A stretch of 5,157 nt of DNA, from assembly GCA_900550335.1 (NCBI GenBank), contig URRU01000131.1, forward strand, positions 1-5,157, read 5' to 3'. Under the pieces are notes generated by a model that had not been told where the DNA came from, did not search any database, and saw only the letters and a list, made by a program, of their open reading frames with translations. Origin of the DNA: an uncultured Clostridium sp. Its GTDB lineage: Bacteria > Bacillota > Clostridia > Peptostreptococcales > Peptostreptococcaceae. The translations under genes were made by a program, and so were the position numbers. Below, piece by piece: positions 1 through 5,157 of this stretch. Positions within the stretch are counted from its first letter, which is position 1. The number at the start of each line of letters is the position of its first letter.

Positions 1-16
1 TTAAAATATTTATATA

Positions 17-25
17 TGTTATAAT
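17..25 (+). promoter_or_regulatory. Extended -10 promoter of the LysR-type gene
   Basis: TG-T-TATAAT gives a consensus -10 hexamer (20-25) with an upstream TG (17-18), the extended -10 form recognised by sigma-A. A -35 box at normal spacing would fall at or beyond the left edge of the window and cannot be seen. The predicted start near position 32 gives a leader of about 40 nt. Confidence 0.6.
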
Positions 26-28
26 ATA

Positions 29-57
29 CTAGAATTTCTAATTTTAACTATTTAGAA
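29..57 (+). repeat. Left copy of an inverted repeat pair flanking the LysR-type gene
   Basis: Two blocks, CTAGAAT (29-35) and AACTATTTAGAA (46-57), recur in reverse complement just after the gene's stop codon, in mirrored order. The second block overlaps the start of the ribosome binding site. The matches are exact within blocks, but the spacing between blocks differs (10 nt here, 2 nt in the other copy). Confidence 0.5.
30..40. promoter_or_regulatory. Possible operator: 11-nt palindrome at the LysR promoter
   Basis: TAGAATTTCTA is a perfect palindrome around its central T. It sits just after the -10 box, over the likely transcription start. LysR proteins commonly bind T-N11-A type dyads at their own promoters, so this could be an autoregulatory site. 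The region is very AT-rich, so chance is a real alternative. Confidence 0.25.
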
Positions 58-70
58 GGGGGCGAGAGAT

Positions 71-961
71 TTGTTAGAGGAATTAAAAACATTTATCGCT
101 GTTGTTGAAATTAAGAACTTTACCAAAGCTGCAGAATATTTAAGTCTTTCACAACCAAGTGTAAGCGTACACATCAAAAATCTCGAAAACTATTTTGGAG
201 AAAAACTAATAGATAGGTCAGTTAGACAAAAGTCTATAAAAATAACTGAACAAGGCTATCTTCTTTACAAAAGGGCAAAGGAAGTAGTTTGCATAATAGA
301 TGCTGCTAAGCTAGAAGTCAAAATAGATAGCGATCATGTCAGCGGAAGTATAAAAATTTCAGCAGTACCATCAGCTGCAAATTACATACTTCCAAAATAC
401 ATAGCTAATTTTTCAAAAAAATATCCAAATATAGACATTGAGCTAGCTATGAAAAGTTTTGATGAGGTAAAAGAAGATTTAATAAATTTAAATGCAGATA
501 TAGGTATTATAGACAGAAAAATTATGTCTGATGATTTCGAACAACAAGAATTCTTTAAAGAAAGTATGAAGTTGATTTTCCCTTATGATTACAAAAGTTA
601 TATATCTAATATACATTCTTATGAAAATTTGAGTGGAAAAAATTGGATTTTAAGGGAAAAAGGATCTGGTACAAGGTTCCTTACAGAATATTTTCTAAAC
701 AAAAAACAGATAATCCCCAAATCTGTTTTCATCATAGGAAGTAGTTATTCAATAAAAGAGGCTGTAAAAAATGGAATGGGAATTTCTATTTTATCTGGTT
801 CCGCTTGTAAGCAATTTGAAAATTCTAATGAAATATTCTGTGTTGATATAGATAATGAATTTTCTAGAACATTCTATTCTATTTCTCAGAAAAACTTCAA
901 ACCCAAAAGATCAGTTTCATTATTTTTAGATGAGATAAAAAATGAATATAATCAAATTTAA
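71..961 (+). CDS. LysR-family transcriptional regulator (CysL/YeiE-like effector domain)
   Basis: DNA-binding transcription factor of the LysR type, 296 aa, the usual family length. An N-terminal winged helix-turn-helix lies at about residues 3-62; its helices include the TKAAEYLSLSQPSVSVHI stretch (18-35), followed by the typical linker helix to about 85. The periplasmic-binding-protein-like effector domain runs from about 90 to 293. The effector-domain motif REKGSGTR (195-202) resembles the CysL/YeiE/CbbR-like subgroup, which often senses small anions or sulfur and carbon metabolites; the ligand here is unknown. The start is TTG at 71, chosen because a strong AGAAGGGGG ribosome site lies 8 nt upstream and the HTH begins immediately. 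It converges on pyrD across a shared terminator, so it is not part of the pyr operon. LysR regulators often control a divergent neighbour, which would lie left of the window. Family assignment is firm; the regulated pathway is not known. Confidence 0.93.
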   Translation: MLEELKTFIAVVEIKNFTKAAEYLSLSQPSVSVHIKNLENYFGEKLIDRSVRQKSIKITEQGYLLYKRAKEVVCIIDAAKLEVKIDSDHVSGSIKISAVPSAANYILPKYIANFSKKYPNIDIELAMKSFDEVKEDLINLNADIGIIDRKIMSDDFEQQEFFKESMKLIFPYDYKSYISNIHSYENLSGKNWILREKGSGTRFLTEYFLNKKQIIPKSVFIIGSSYSIKEAVKNGMGISILSGSACKQFENSNEIFCVDIDNEFSRTFYSISQKNFKPKRSVSLFLDEIKNEYNQI

Positions 962-964
962 TAA

Positions 965-985
965 TTCTAAATAGTTCTATTCTAG
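965..985 (-). repeat. Right copy of the inverted repeat pair flanking the LysR-type gene
   Basis: TTCTAAATAGTT (965-976) and ATTCTAG (979-985) are exact reverse complements of the two blocks at 46-57 and 29-35. This copy starts 3 nt after the LysR stop codon, so the repeats bracket the reading frame closely. Confidence 0.5.
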
Positions 986-1037
986 CTATACAAATATTAT
1001 TTATTTTTATAAACTATATTACAAATACCTTATAAAT

Positions 1038-1072
1038 AAAAAAGTCATCCCTTTTCAGAGATGACTTTTTTT
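1038..1072. terminator. Bidirectional intrinsic terminator between the LysR-type gene and pyrD
   Basis: A 12-bp perfect stem (1038-1049 with 1060-1071) surrounds a 10-nt loop; the core is GTCATC/GATGAC. A T-run follows the stem on the + strand (1066-1072), and the A-run at 1038-1043 gives a U-run on the - strand. It therefore can end both the LysR transcript and the convergent pyrBKD transcript, whose last codon lies about 13 nt away. Confidence 0.9.
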
Positions 1073-1084
1073 ATTTTATAGATA

Positions 1085-1987
1085 TTATATTATACCTCTT
1101 ATTTCATCAAGAGATTTTATTCCTTCCCTATCCATAAAATCATTAAGGTCTTTTATTATTTTTGTTCCTATTTCTGGATCCATAAAGTTTGCAGTTCCTA
1201 CCTGAACTACAGTAGCTCCAGCCATTATAAATTCTATAACATCTTCTGCTGTAGATATTCCACCTATTCCTATTACTGGTATGTTTACGGCTTTACTTAC
1301 TTCGTATACCATTCTAAGAGCTATAGGTTTTATAGCAGGTCCTGAAAGTCCAGCAGTTACATTTTCAAATACTGGTTTTCTTCTTCTTATATCTATTGCA
1401 AGGGCTTTAAATGTATTTACTAAAGATACACCATCCGCACCTTCTTCTTCACAAACTTTTGCCATTCCAACTATATCCTCTGCATTTGGAGATAGTTTTA
1501 CAACTAGAGGGTGTTTGCAAACTTTTCTTACTTCTCTTACCACTTCTCTAGCTACTTCATTTTTTATTCCGAAAGCCATTCCTCCAGCTTTTACGTTAGG
1601 GCAAGATATGTTAAGTTCTACCATATCTATATCCTGATTATTTAAAAGTTCAACACCTTTTACGTAATCTTCTAGGCATCCTCCACCAACGTTAGCTATT
1701 CTAACACAGTTTAGATTTCCGAAGAAAGGCATTTCGTGGTCTATAAATCCCTGTACGCCTGGGTTTTCAAGCCCAACACTGTTCATTATTCCTGATGGAG
1801 TTTCGTGTATTCTTAAACCGTTGTTTCCTGGTTTTGCATTTAAAGTAAGACCTTTGCTGCTTACTCCACCTAGTTCATTTATATCGTAGTATTCATTGTA
1901 TTCTTTACCAAATCCAAATGTTCCTGAGGCCATTACTATAGGATTTTTGAATTCTATTTCTCCAAATTTTACTCTTAAATCTGCCAT
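1085..1987 (-). CDS. pyrD: Dihydroorotate dehydrogenase B (NAD+), catalytic subunit
   Basis: Oxidises dihydroorotate to orotate, the fourth step of UMP synthesis, in the cytosol. The 300-aa FMN-binding TIM barrel matches the class 1 length. Visible motifs are the SSKG flavin lysine (K45), NSVGLENPG (69-77) substrate loop, NISCPN with catalytic Cys129, VKLSPN (163-168, K164), VNTF (190-193), and the FMN-phosphate segments IGIGGI (239-244) and GTAN (264-267). Cysteine rather than serine as base, together with the adjacent pyrK, marks subclass 1B, the heterotetramer that passes electrons to NAD+ through PyrK. The ATG overlaps the pyrK stop by one base (TAATG), and a purine-rich GAGAGG lies about 13 nt upstream, so translational coupling to pyrK is likely. 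It is the last gene of the operon; pyrE does not follow. Confidence 0.97.
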   Translation of the reverse strand: MADLRVKFGEIEFKNPIVMASGTFGFGKEYNEYYDINELGGVSSKGLTLNAKPGNNGLRIHETPSGIMNSVGLENPGVQGFIDHEMPFFGNLNCVRIANVGGGCLEDYVKGVELLNNQDIDMVELNISCPNVKAGGMAFGIKNEVAREVVREVRKVCKHPLVVKLSPNAEDIVGMAKVCEEEGADGVSLVNTFKALAIDIRRRKPVFENVTAGLSGPAIKPIALRMVYEVSKAVNIPVIGIGGISTAEDVIEFIMAGATVVQVGTANFMDPEIGTKIIKDLNDFMDREGIKSLDEIRGII

Positions 1988-2673
1988 TAGAAAATCACAT
2001 CCTCTCCCCAGAATACTGGACCGTCTTTACAAGTCTTTTTATTTCCGAATTTTGTTTTACAAGTACATACTAGACATGCTCCTACACCGCAAGCCATGTG
2101 ATTTTCAAGAGAAATCATTATTCTTGTATTTGTACCTTCACACATTTTAACTAATTTTTCCATCATTGGTGTTGGTCCACAAGATAGTATGTAGTCGTAA
2201 TCTTCTACATTTAGTATATCTGTTATGAATGTATTTCCTGTAGTTGTTTTTACTTCATTACAGAATTCTTTGTATTCATCTACTAATATCGCTTCTTCTC
2301 TGAATCCAAGATATGCATCGCATCCAGGTATAGTTTTAGCTACTAAGTAAAGAGGTGCTACACCTATTCCACCACCAACTAAAGCTATTTTTCCTTCTAC
2401 TTTTTCGTATCCGTTTCCATATGGTCCCTGAAGTTTTATTTCATCTCCTGGAACAAGCTTAGCAAATATTTCTGTTCCTTCTCCTACTACTTTGTAAAGG
2501 AATGTTATTCCTTCTTCATCTATGTCATGTATACTTATCGGTCTTGAAAGTACAGGGTATTTGTCCCAAGCTCTTAGCATATAGAACTGTCCCATTTTTC
2601 CTTCAAATTTTCCTGCGACTTTCATTCTGTACATATCTTCGCCGATATAACTGTTTTCTATTATTTTGTACAT
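1987..2673 (-). CDS. pyrK: Dihydroorotate dehydrogenase B, electron transfer subunit
   Basis: Iron-sulfur flavoprotein partner of PyrD that moves electrons from its FMN to NAD+. Its 228 aa are somewhat short for the family. The ferredoxin-reductase-like FAD domain (about 1-90) carries RPIS (44-47) and GPYGNG (83-88). The NAD-binding domain (about 95-180) has GGGIGVAPL (100-108) and CGP (165-167). The C-terminal 2Fe-2S loop holds Cys195, Cys200, Cys203 and Cys215 in a C-x4-C-x2-C-x11-C pattern; the last gap looks a few residues shorter than I recall for the well-studied lactococcal protein, and Cys205 is an extra cysteine. A good AAGGAG ribosome site lies 7 nt before the ATG. It lies 31 nt after pyrB and overlaps pyrD by one base, so all three are cotranscribed. 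Confidence 0.97.
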   Translation of the reverse strand: MYKIIENSYIGEDMYRMKVAGKFEGKMGQFYMLRAWDKYPVLSRPISIHDIDEEGITFLYKVVGEGTEIFAKLVPGDEIKLQGPYGNGYEKVEGKIALVGGGIGVAPLYLVAKTIPGCDAYLGFREEAILVDEYKEFCNEVKTTTGNTFITDILNVEDYDYILSCGPTPMMEKLVKMCEGTNTRIMISLENHMACGVGACLVCTCKTKFGNKKTCKDGPVFWGEDVIF

Positions 2674-2704
2674 CTATATTCTCCTTCGCATTATTTTTGA
2701 TAGT

Positions 2705-3628
2705 TTATTCTGGGTCTTTTATTCCTAGAAGTTTCATTATTAGAGCCATTCTAACATACATTCCAAATTTTGCCTGTTCGAAGTAAACAGCTCTCTTATC
2801 ATCGTCTACATCAGTAGATATTTCATTCACTCTTGGAAGTGGATGAAGTATTAACATATCTTCTTTTGCATCAGTTAATTTTTCTTTGTTTAATATATAT
2901 GTATCTTTTAATCTTTCGTATTCTTCTATATCATCAAATCTTTCTCTCTGAACTCTAGTCATGTAAAGTATATCAAGGTCAGGTATAGCTGATTCTAAAT
3001 CATTAGTTTCTACAAATTCGTGTCCTTTTATAGCTTCTTTAACGCTATCTGGCATTTTTAATTCATCTGGAGCTATAAATACAAATTTTGTATCTGGATA
3101 TCTAGACATTGCTTTTACTAAAGAATGTACTGTTCTTCCGTATTTTAAATCACCACAAAGTCCTACTGTGTGGCCACTAAGATTTCCTTTTAAAGTTTTT
3201 ATTGTTAGTAAATCTGTAAGAGTCTGAGTTGGATGCTGATTTCCACCGTCTCCAGCATTTATGAAAGGAACACTACATGCTTCTACCGCTTCAGCTGCTG
3301 CACCTGCTACAGGATGTCTCATAGCTATTATATCTACATAGTTAGATACTGTTCTCATTGTATCCTGAAGAGTTTCTCCTTTAGATGTAGATGAAGCTTT
3401 AGGATCTGAGAATCCTACTACACGTCCACCAAGTCTGTTCATAGCTGATTCAAAGCTTAGTCTTGTTCTTGTTGATGGTTCATAGAATAGAGTTGCCAAA
3501 AGTTTTCCATCACACACATGTATGTATTTTTCTGGATTTTTCATTATTCTCTGTCCAAGAGATAGAACCTCATCTATTTCTTCAACAGTAAAGTCTTCTG
3601 GCTGTATTAAATTTCTTGATTTTAACAT
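2705..3628 (-). CDS. pyrB: Aspartate carbamoyltransferase, catalytic chain
   Basis: Condenses carbamoyl phosphate with aspartate, the committed step of pyrimidine synthesis. At 307 aa it is a complete catalytic chain. The carbamoyl-phosphate domain has STRTR (52-56), SKGET (82-86, with K83 as the mobile-loop lysine), MRHP (103-106, R104) and HPTQ (132-135). The aspartate domain carries TRVQRER (224-230) and HPLPR (262-266). It is distinguished from ornithine carbamoyltransferase by the SKGET loop, the TRVQ/HPLPR motifs and the pyr context. No pyrI regulatory chain follows; pyrK comes next, so the enzyme is presumably not of the allosteric PyrB-PyrI type unless pyrI is elsewhere. The ATG is preceded by AAGGAGG at 9 nt, and a PyrR hairpin abuts that site. 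It is the first gene of the operon. Confidence 0.97.
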   Translation of the reverse strand: MLKSRNLIQPEDFTVEEIDEVLSLGQRIMKNPEKYIHVCDGKLLATLFYEPSTRTRLSFESAMNRLGGRVVGFSDPKASSTSKGETLQDTMRTVSNYVDIIAMRHPVAGAAAEAVEACSVPFINAGDGGNQHPTQTLTDLLTIKTLKGNLSGHTVGLCGDLKYGRTVHSLVKAMSRYPDTKFVFIAPDELKMPDSVKEAIKGHEFVETNDLESAIPDLDILYMTRVQRERFDDIEEYERLKDTYILNKEKLTDAKEDMLILHPLPRVNEISTDVDDDKRAVYFEQAKFGMYVRMALIMKLLGIKDPE

Positions 3629-3637
3629 TTTTTAATT

Positions 3638-3644
3638 CCTCCTT
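3638..3644 (-). promoter_or_regulatory. pyrB ribosome binding site adjoining the PyrR hairpin
   Basis: AAGGAGG lies 9 nt before the pyrB ATG. It is listed separately because the predicted PyrR stem ends at 3645, immediately next to this site. A protein bound to the hairpin would crowd or block the ribosome here. Confidence 0.85.
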
Positions 3645-3664
3645 CTCGGCCTCACTGGACCGAA
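3645..3664 (-). promoter_or_regulatory. PyrR-binding RNA hairpin in the pyrB leader
   Basis: On the - strand the leader reads GGUCCAGUGAGGCC, matching the Bacillus PyrR binding consensus ARUCCNGNGAGGYU at 12 of 14 positions. The two differences (first and last base) change an A-U pair into a G-C pair. It folds as a seven-pair stem (3664-3658 with 3645-3651, including two G-U pairs) closed by the hexaloop CAGUGA (3657-3652), the CNGNGA form PyrR recognises. PyrR binds such loops when UMP is high. No terminator/antiterminator pair is visible between the hairpin and the ATG, so block of translation start rather than attenuation is inferred. The pyrR gene is not in this window. Confidence 0.88.
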
Positions 3665-3678
3665 TTTAAAGCTATTAG

Positions 3679-3867
3679 TAGCTTATCACCTTTACCTATC
3701 TAATGTCAACTAAATATATTAATTATATTTTAGCATAATTACAAGAAAGATGATTGTATTATTTTCGCTCCAGGCGATCAAGTCGCATTGTCGCTAAAAA
3801 TGATACAATCATCTTTCTTATCCACTAGTAAAATTAAATATATTTAGTTGAATCATTAGATAAGCTA
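3679..3867. repeat. Long imperfect palindrome (MITE-like element) upstream of pyrB
   Basis: Three nested pairs of arms face each other. The inner arms are AAGAAAGATGATTGTAT (3743-3759) and its exact complement at 3803-3819, extending inward through ATTTT/AAAAT. The middle arms are CAACTAAATATATT (3707-3720) and its complement (3837-3850). The outer arms are TATCTAATG (3697-3705) with 3854-3862, then TAGCTTA (3679-3685) with 3861-3867 after a 13-nt extra segment on the left. The loop is GC-richer than its surroundings, with a small GCGA/TCGC hairpin (3774-3777, 3783-3786) and GTCGC repeated at 3782 and 3790. No protein is encoded. It could be a non-autonomous transposon remnant, a dispersed intergenic repeat or a structured RNA; the window alone cannot decide. 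Confidence 0.7.
3680..3709 (-). promoter_or_regulatory. Candidate pyrBKD promoter
   Basis: A perfect -35 hexamer TTGACA (3709-3704) is followed at 18 nt by TAAGCT (3685-3680) with an upstream TG; at 16 nt GATAAG is an alternative. The -10 is weak but the -35 and TG may compensate. Transcription would start near 3673, giving a leader of about 45 nt that begins just before the PyrR hairpin. Alternatives on the same strand are an extended -10 TATGCTAAAAT (3737-3727) and TTGATC-17 nt-TACAAT (3781-3753) inside the palindrome. The choice is inference. Confidence 0.45.
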
Positions 3868-3874
3868 AAATGTT

Positions 3875-3890
3875 CTTCGCTGCATCGAAG
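3875..3890. other. Small hairpin beside the palindrome
   Basis: CTTCG (3875-3879) pairs with CGAAG (3886-3890) across a 6-nt loop. No T-run follows closely on either strand, so it is not a good terminator. Its TTCGCT-x-CA sequence resembles the palindrome loop at 3765-3772, so it may be a relic of the same element. The remaining stretch 3891-3936 is AT-rich and shows nothing recognisable. Confidence 0.3.
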
Positions 3891-3936
3891 CTTGGAGTAA
3901 AAATCACATATTTTGTATTCTCGAAAGTAATCAAAT

Positions 3937-3971
3937 AAAAAGAGCCATCTTATAAATCTGCAAGATGACTC
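3937..3971 (-). terminator. Intrinsic terminator of the NlpC/P60 gene
   Basis: On the - strand GAGTCATCTT (3971-3962) pairs with AAGATGGCTC (3951-3942) through ten pairs including one G-U, with a 10-nt loop, followed by TTTTT (3941-3937) and further T residues. It lies 21 nt after the stop codon and isolates this gene from pyrBKD, which reads in the same direction. Confidence 0.88.
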
Positions 3972-3992
3972 GTTTATATCATTTAAATTTTA

Positions 3993-4943
3993 TTATAATA
4001 CTCTTCTTGCTGTTACAAAATGACTTGAGTAGTAATCTGATGTTATGTCAGTTACTTTTACTACTTCTCCACTGTGAGGTGAATGTATCATACATCCATT
4101 TCCTACATATATACCAACATGACTTACTCCACCACTTCCATCTGTTGTGAAGAATACTAAATCCCCTGGCTGAAGCTGATCTCTAGTTATTTCTGTTCCT
4201 ACATTTGCCTGATCAGAAGACACTCTTGGCAGAGATACCCCTACAGAGTTTATATATACATACTGTACAAATCCTGAACAGTCAAATTTATCAGGACCTG
4301 TTGCACCCCAAAGATATGGGCTTCCTTTTTTAGAATATGCTAAGTTTAATACAGCCTGTGCACTGTAGCTATCTACAGAAGGAACATCTATTATATTTCC
4401 ATCTACGTCTACAGTAGGTACTACAGGAGCTTCATCTGTTACATAATCAGCGTGAACATATCCTTCTTTTCCCTGATTTCTAACCTGTATCCAATCACCT
4501 TCCTGCTTAACTACTACTAGAGCACTTCCTTTATCTAATTCTTCTAATACTTCTGAAGATGTATTGTCCGCTGCTCTTAGGTTTAATGTAGATGCTGTAG
4601 TAAATGCAACACCTTCTGATATAGCAACATATTCAGAAGCTATCCAAGCATCATCTTCACCATCTTCAACATTAACCCATTCTCCCTGGATTCCTTTAAC
4701 CTTAAACTGTTCTCCTTCTCCAGCTACTCTTTTAGTATTTCCATCAACTCTTACATTTACTGATTTACCATCTTTTACAGTTGCTACTTTATATGGAGAT
4801 TCTTTATATTCATCTATTGTTATTCCTGTTTCTGTATCTGGTACAGCATTTATATCATCTATCTCATCCGCACTTGCTAACACTGTCCCTGTAGCTACCA
4901 TAGCAACAGATACAACTAATGAAAGTAATTTTTTCTTATCCAA
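3993..4943 (-). CDS. Secreted SH3b–NlpC/P60 peptidoglycan endopeptidase
   Basis: Exported cell-wall hydrolase, 316 aa. A signal peptide covers about residues 1-25 (lysines at 3-5, hydrophobic core, likely cut after ASA). Two bacterial SH3 domains follow, about 51-106 and 112-168; the second has the typical LNLRAADNTSSEVL and WIQVRNQGKEGYVHADYV pattern, the first is more divergent and acidic. A Pro/Val/Asp linker (about 170-192) leads to the NlpC/P60 domain (about 194-316), a papain-like cysteine peptidase with DCSGFV (Cys222), SHVGIYVG (His275) and His287 at the family's usual spacing. The family typically cuts the D-Glu–diaminopimelate bond in stem peptides, and SH3b domains help hold the wall. 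The start is TTG (4943-4941), chosen for the GGAGGG site 6 nt upstream and the signal peptide that begins there. A monocistronic gene with its own promoter and terminator. Its role in division, turnover or spore biology cannot be told. Confidence 0.93.
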   Translation of the reverse strand: MDKKKLLSLVVSVAMVATGTVLASADEIDDINAVPDTETGITIDEYKESPYKVATVKDGKSVNVRVDGNTKRVAGEGEQFKVKGIQGEWVNVEDGEDDAWIASEYVAISEGVAFTTASTLNLRAADNTSSEVLEELDKGSALVVVKQEGDWIQVRNQGKEGYVHADYVTDEAPVVPTVDVDGNIIDVPSVDSYSAQAVLNLAYSKKGSPYLWGATGPDKFDCSGFVQYVYINSVGVSLPRVSSDQANVGTEITRDQLQPGDLVFFTTDGSGGVSHVGIYVGNGCMIHSPHSGEVVKVTDITSDYYSSHFVTARRVL

Positions 4944-4949
4944 ATCTAA

Positions 4950-4956
4950 CCCTCCT
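4950..4956 (-). promoter_or_regulatory. Ribosome binding site supporting the TTG start
   Basis: AGGAGGG on the - strand ends 6 nt before TTG at 4943. The nearest downstream ATG (codon 15) would cut into the signal peptide, so this site fixes the TTG as the start. Confidence 0.85.
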
Positions 4957-5065
4957 CAAAATTTATTATTTATATATTTCTATTTACATTATCGTCTTTT
5001 TTATTTTTATTTATACATTTCAAAATTATTATCTTATATTCTATTTTTCAATACATATACAATAT

Positions 5066-5094
5066 ATTATACCTTGTAGAATTTATAATGTAAA
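5066..5094 (-). promoter_or_regulatory. Sigma-A promoter of the NlpC/P60 gene
   Basis: TTTACA (5094-5089), a 17-nt spacer and a perfect TATAAT (5071-5066) form a near-consensus vegetative promoter. Transcription would start near 5059, leaving a leader of about 115 nt before the TTG. That leader is almost entirely A/T; I see no riboswitch-like conserved stem or terminator in it. Confidence 0.8.
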
Positions 5095-5157
5095 TAATTA
5101 TGTCACCTTTGAGTTGCAGTTATTTTCTGCTTTCATACTTTTTAAACTTATTATTTT

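Noticed and set aside
1281..1637. 118-codon + strand open frame opposite pyrD
   Set aside because: It is antisense to a well-supported gene, has low-complexity Ser/Thr-rich translation and no ribosome site; a shadow frame.
3750..3812. Tiny frames of 15-17 codons starting ATGATTGTA on both strands inside the palindrome
   Set aside because: Both result from the same palindromic arm sequence. The purine run before the ATG is too close for a ribosome site, and the peptides resemble nothing I recognise, so a small toxin or leader peptide is not supported.
3679..3867. CRISPR, T-box or riboswitch interpretation of the palindrome
   Set aside because: There are no regularly spaced direct repeats and spacers, no T-box core sequence, and no terminator switch; the signal is a single nested inverted repeat.
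3965..4150. 61-codon + strand Leu/His-rich frame
   Set aside because: It starts within the terminator hairpin and runs antisense to the catalytic domain of the hydrolase; no ribosome site or domain.
4564..5079. 171-codon + strand open frame opposite the NlpC/P60 gene and its promoter
   Set aside because: It overlaps the signal peptide, SH3b region and promoter of the real gene in antisense; composition is Ser/Thr/Tyr-rich as expected of a complement frame.
5115..5129. GCAG/CTGC short dyad near the right edge
   Set aside because: Only four pairs and no proper T-run; not a usable terminator.
5098..5157. 20-codon open frame on the - strand running in from the right edge to a TAA at 5098
   Set aside because: It could be the last codons of an upstream gene, but 60 bases without a stop is not convincing in one frame and the residues show no recognisable family.

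Overview
The window comes from an AT-rich, low-GC Firmicute, most likely a clostridial anaerobe. Support comes from strong AGGAGG-type ribosome sites, A/T-ending codons, two TTG start codons, PyrK-dependent class 1B dihydroorotate dehydrogenase, a PyrR-type RNA hairpin and an exported SH3b–NlpC/P60 wall hydrolase. A Peptostreptococcaceae-like source is a guess from protein style; no marker gene fixes it.

Layout. Positions 1-961 hold a + strand LysR-family regulator with an extended -10 promoter at the window edge. A two-way terminator (1038-1072) separates it from the convergent - strand pyrimidine operon, which reads pyrB (3628-2705), pyrK (2673-1987) and pyrD (1987-1085). Upstream of pyrB is a 364-bp gene-free stretch. 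It contains a 20-nt PyrR-binding hairpin abutting the pyrB Shine-Dalgarno, a promoter candidate, a 170-190 bp imperfect palindrome resembling a MITE or other intergenic repeat, a small separate hairpin, and the terminator of the next gene. Positions 4943-3993 (- strand) encode a secreted two-SH3b NlpC/P60 endopeptidase with a clear sigma-A promoter at 5094-5066 and a long AT-rich leader. No complete gene is seen in 5072-5157.

How the genes work together. PyrB makes carbamoyl-aspartate. PyrD with PyrK oxidises dihydroorotate to orotate and passes electrons through FAD and a 2Fe-2S cluster to NAD+. PyrC (between these steps), PyrE, PyrF, carbamoyl-phosphate synthase and PyrR itself are absent and must be encoded elsewhere. 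The leader has a PyrR hairpin but no visible attenuator terminator, so the sequence favours PyrR control of translation initiation. The LysR regulator and the wall hydrolase appear to be independent transcription units. The two most notable non-coding signals are the hairpin/ribosome-site arrangement with the pyr promoter embedded in one end of the palindrome, and an inverted repeat pair flanking the LysR gene. Nothing here amounts to a clearly new multi-gene system.
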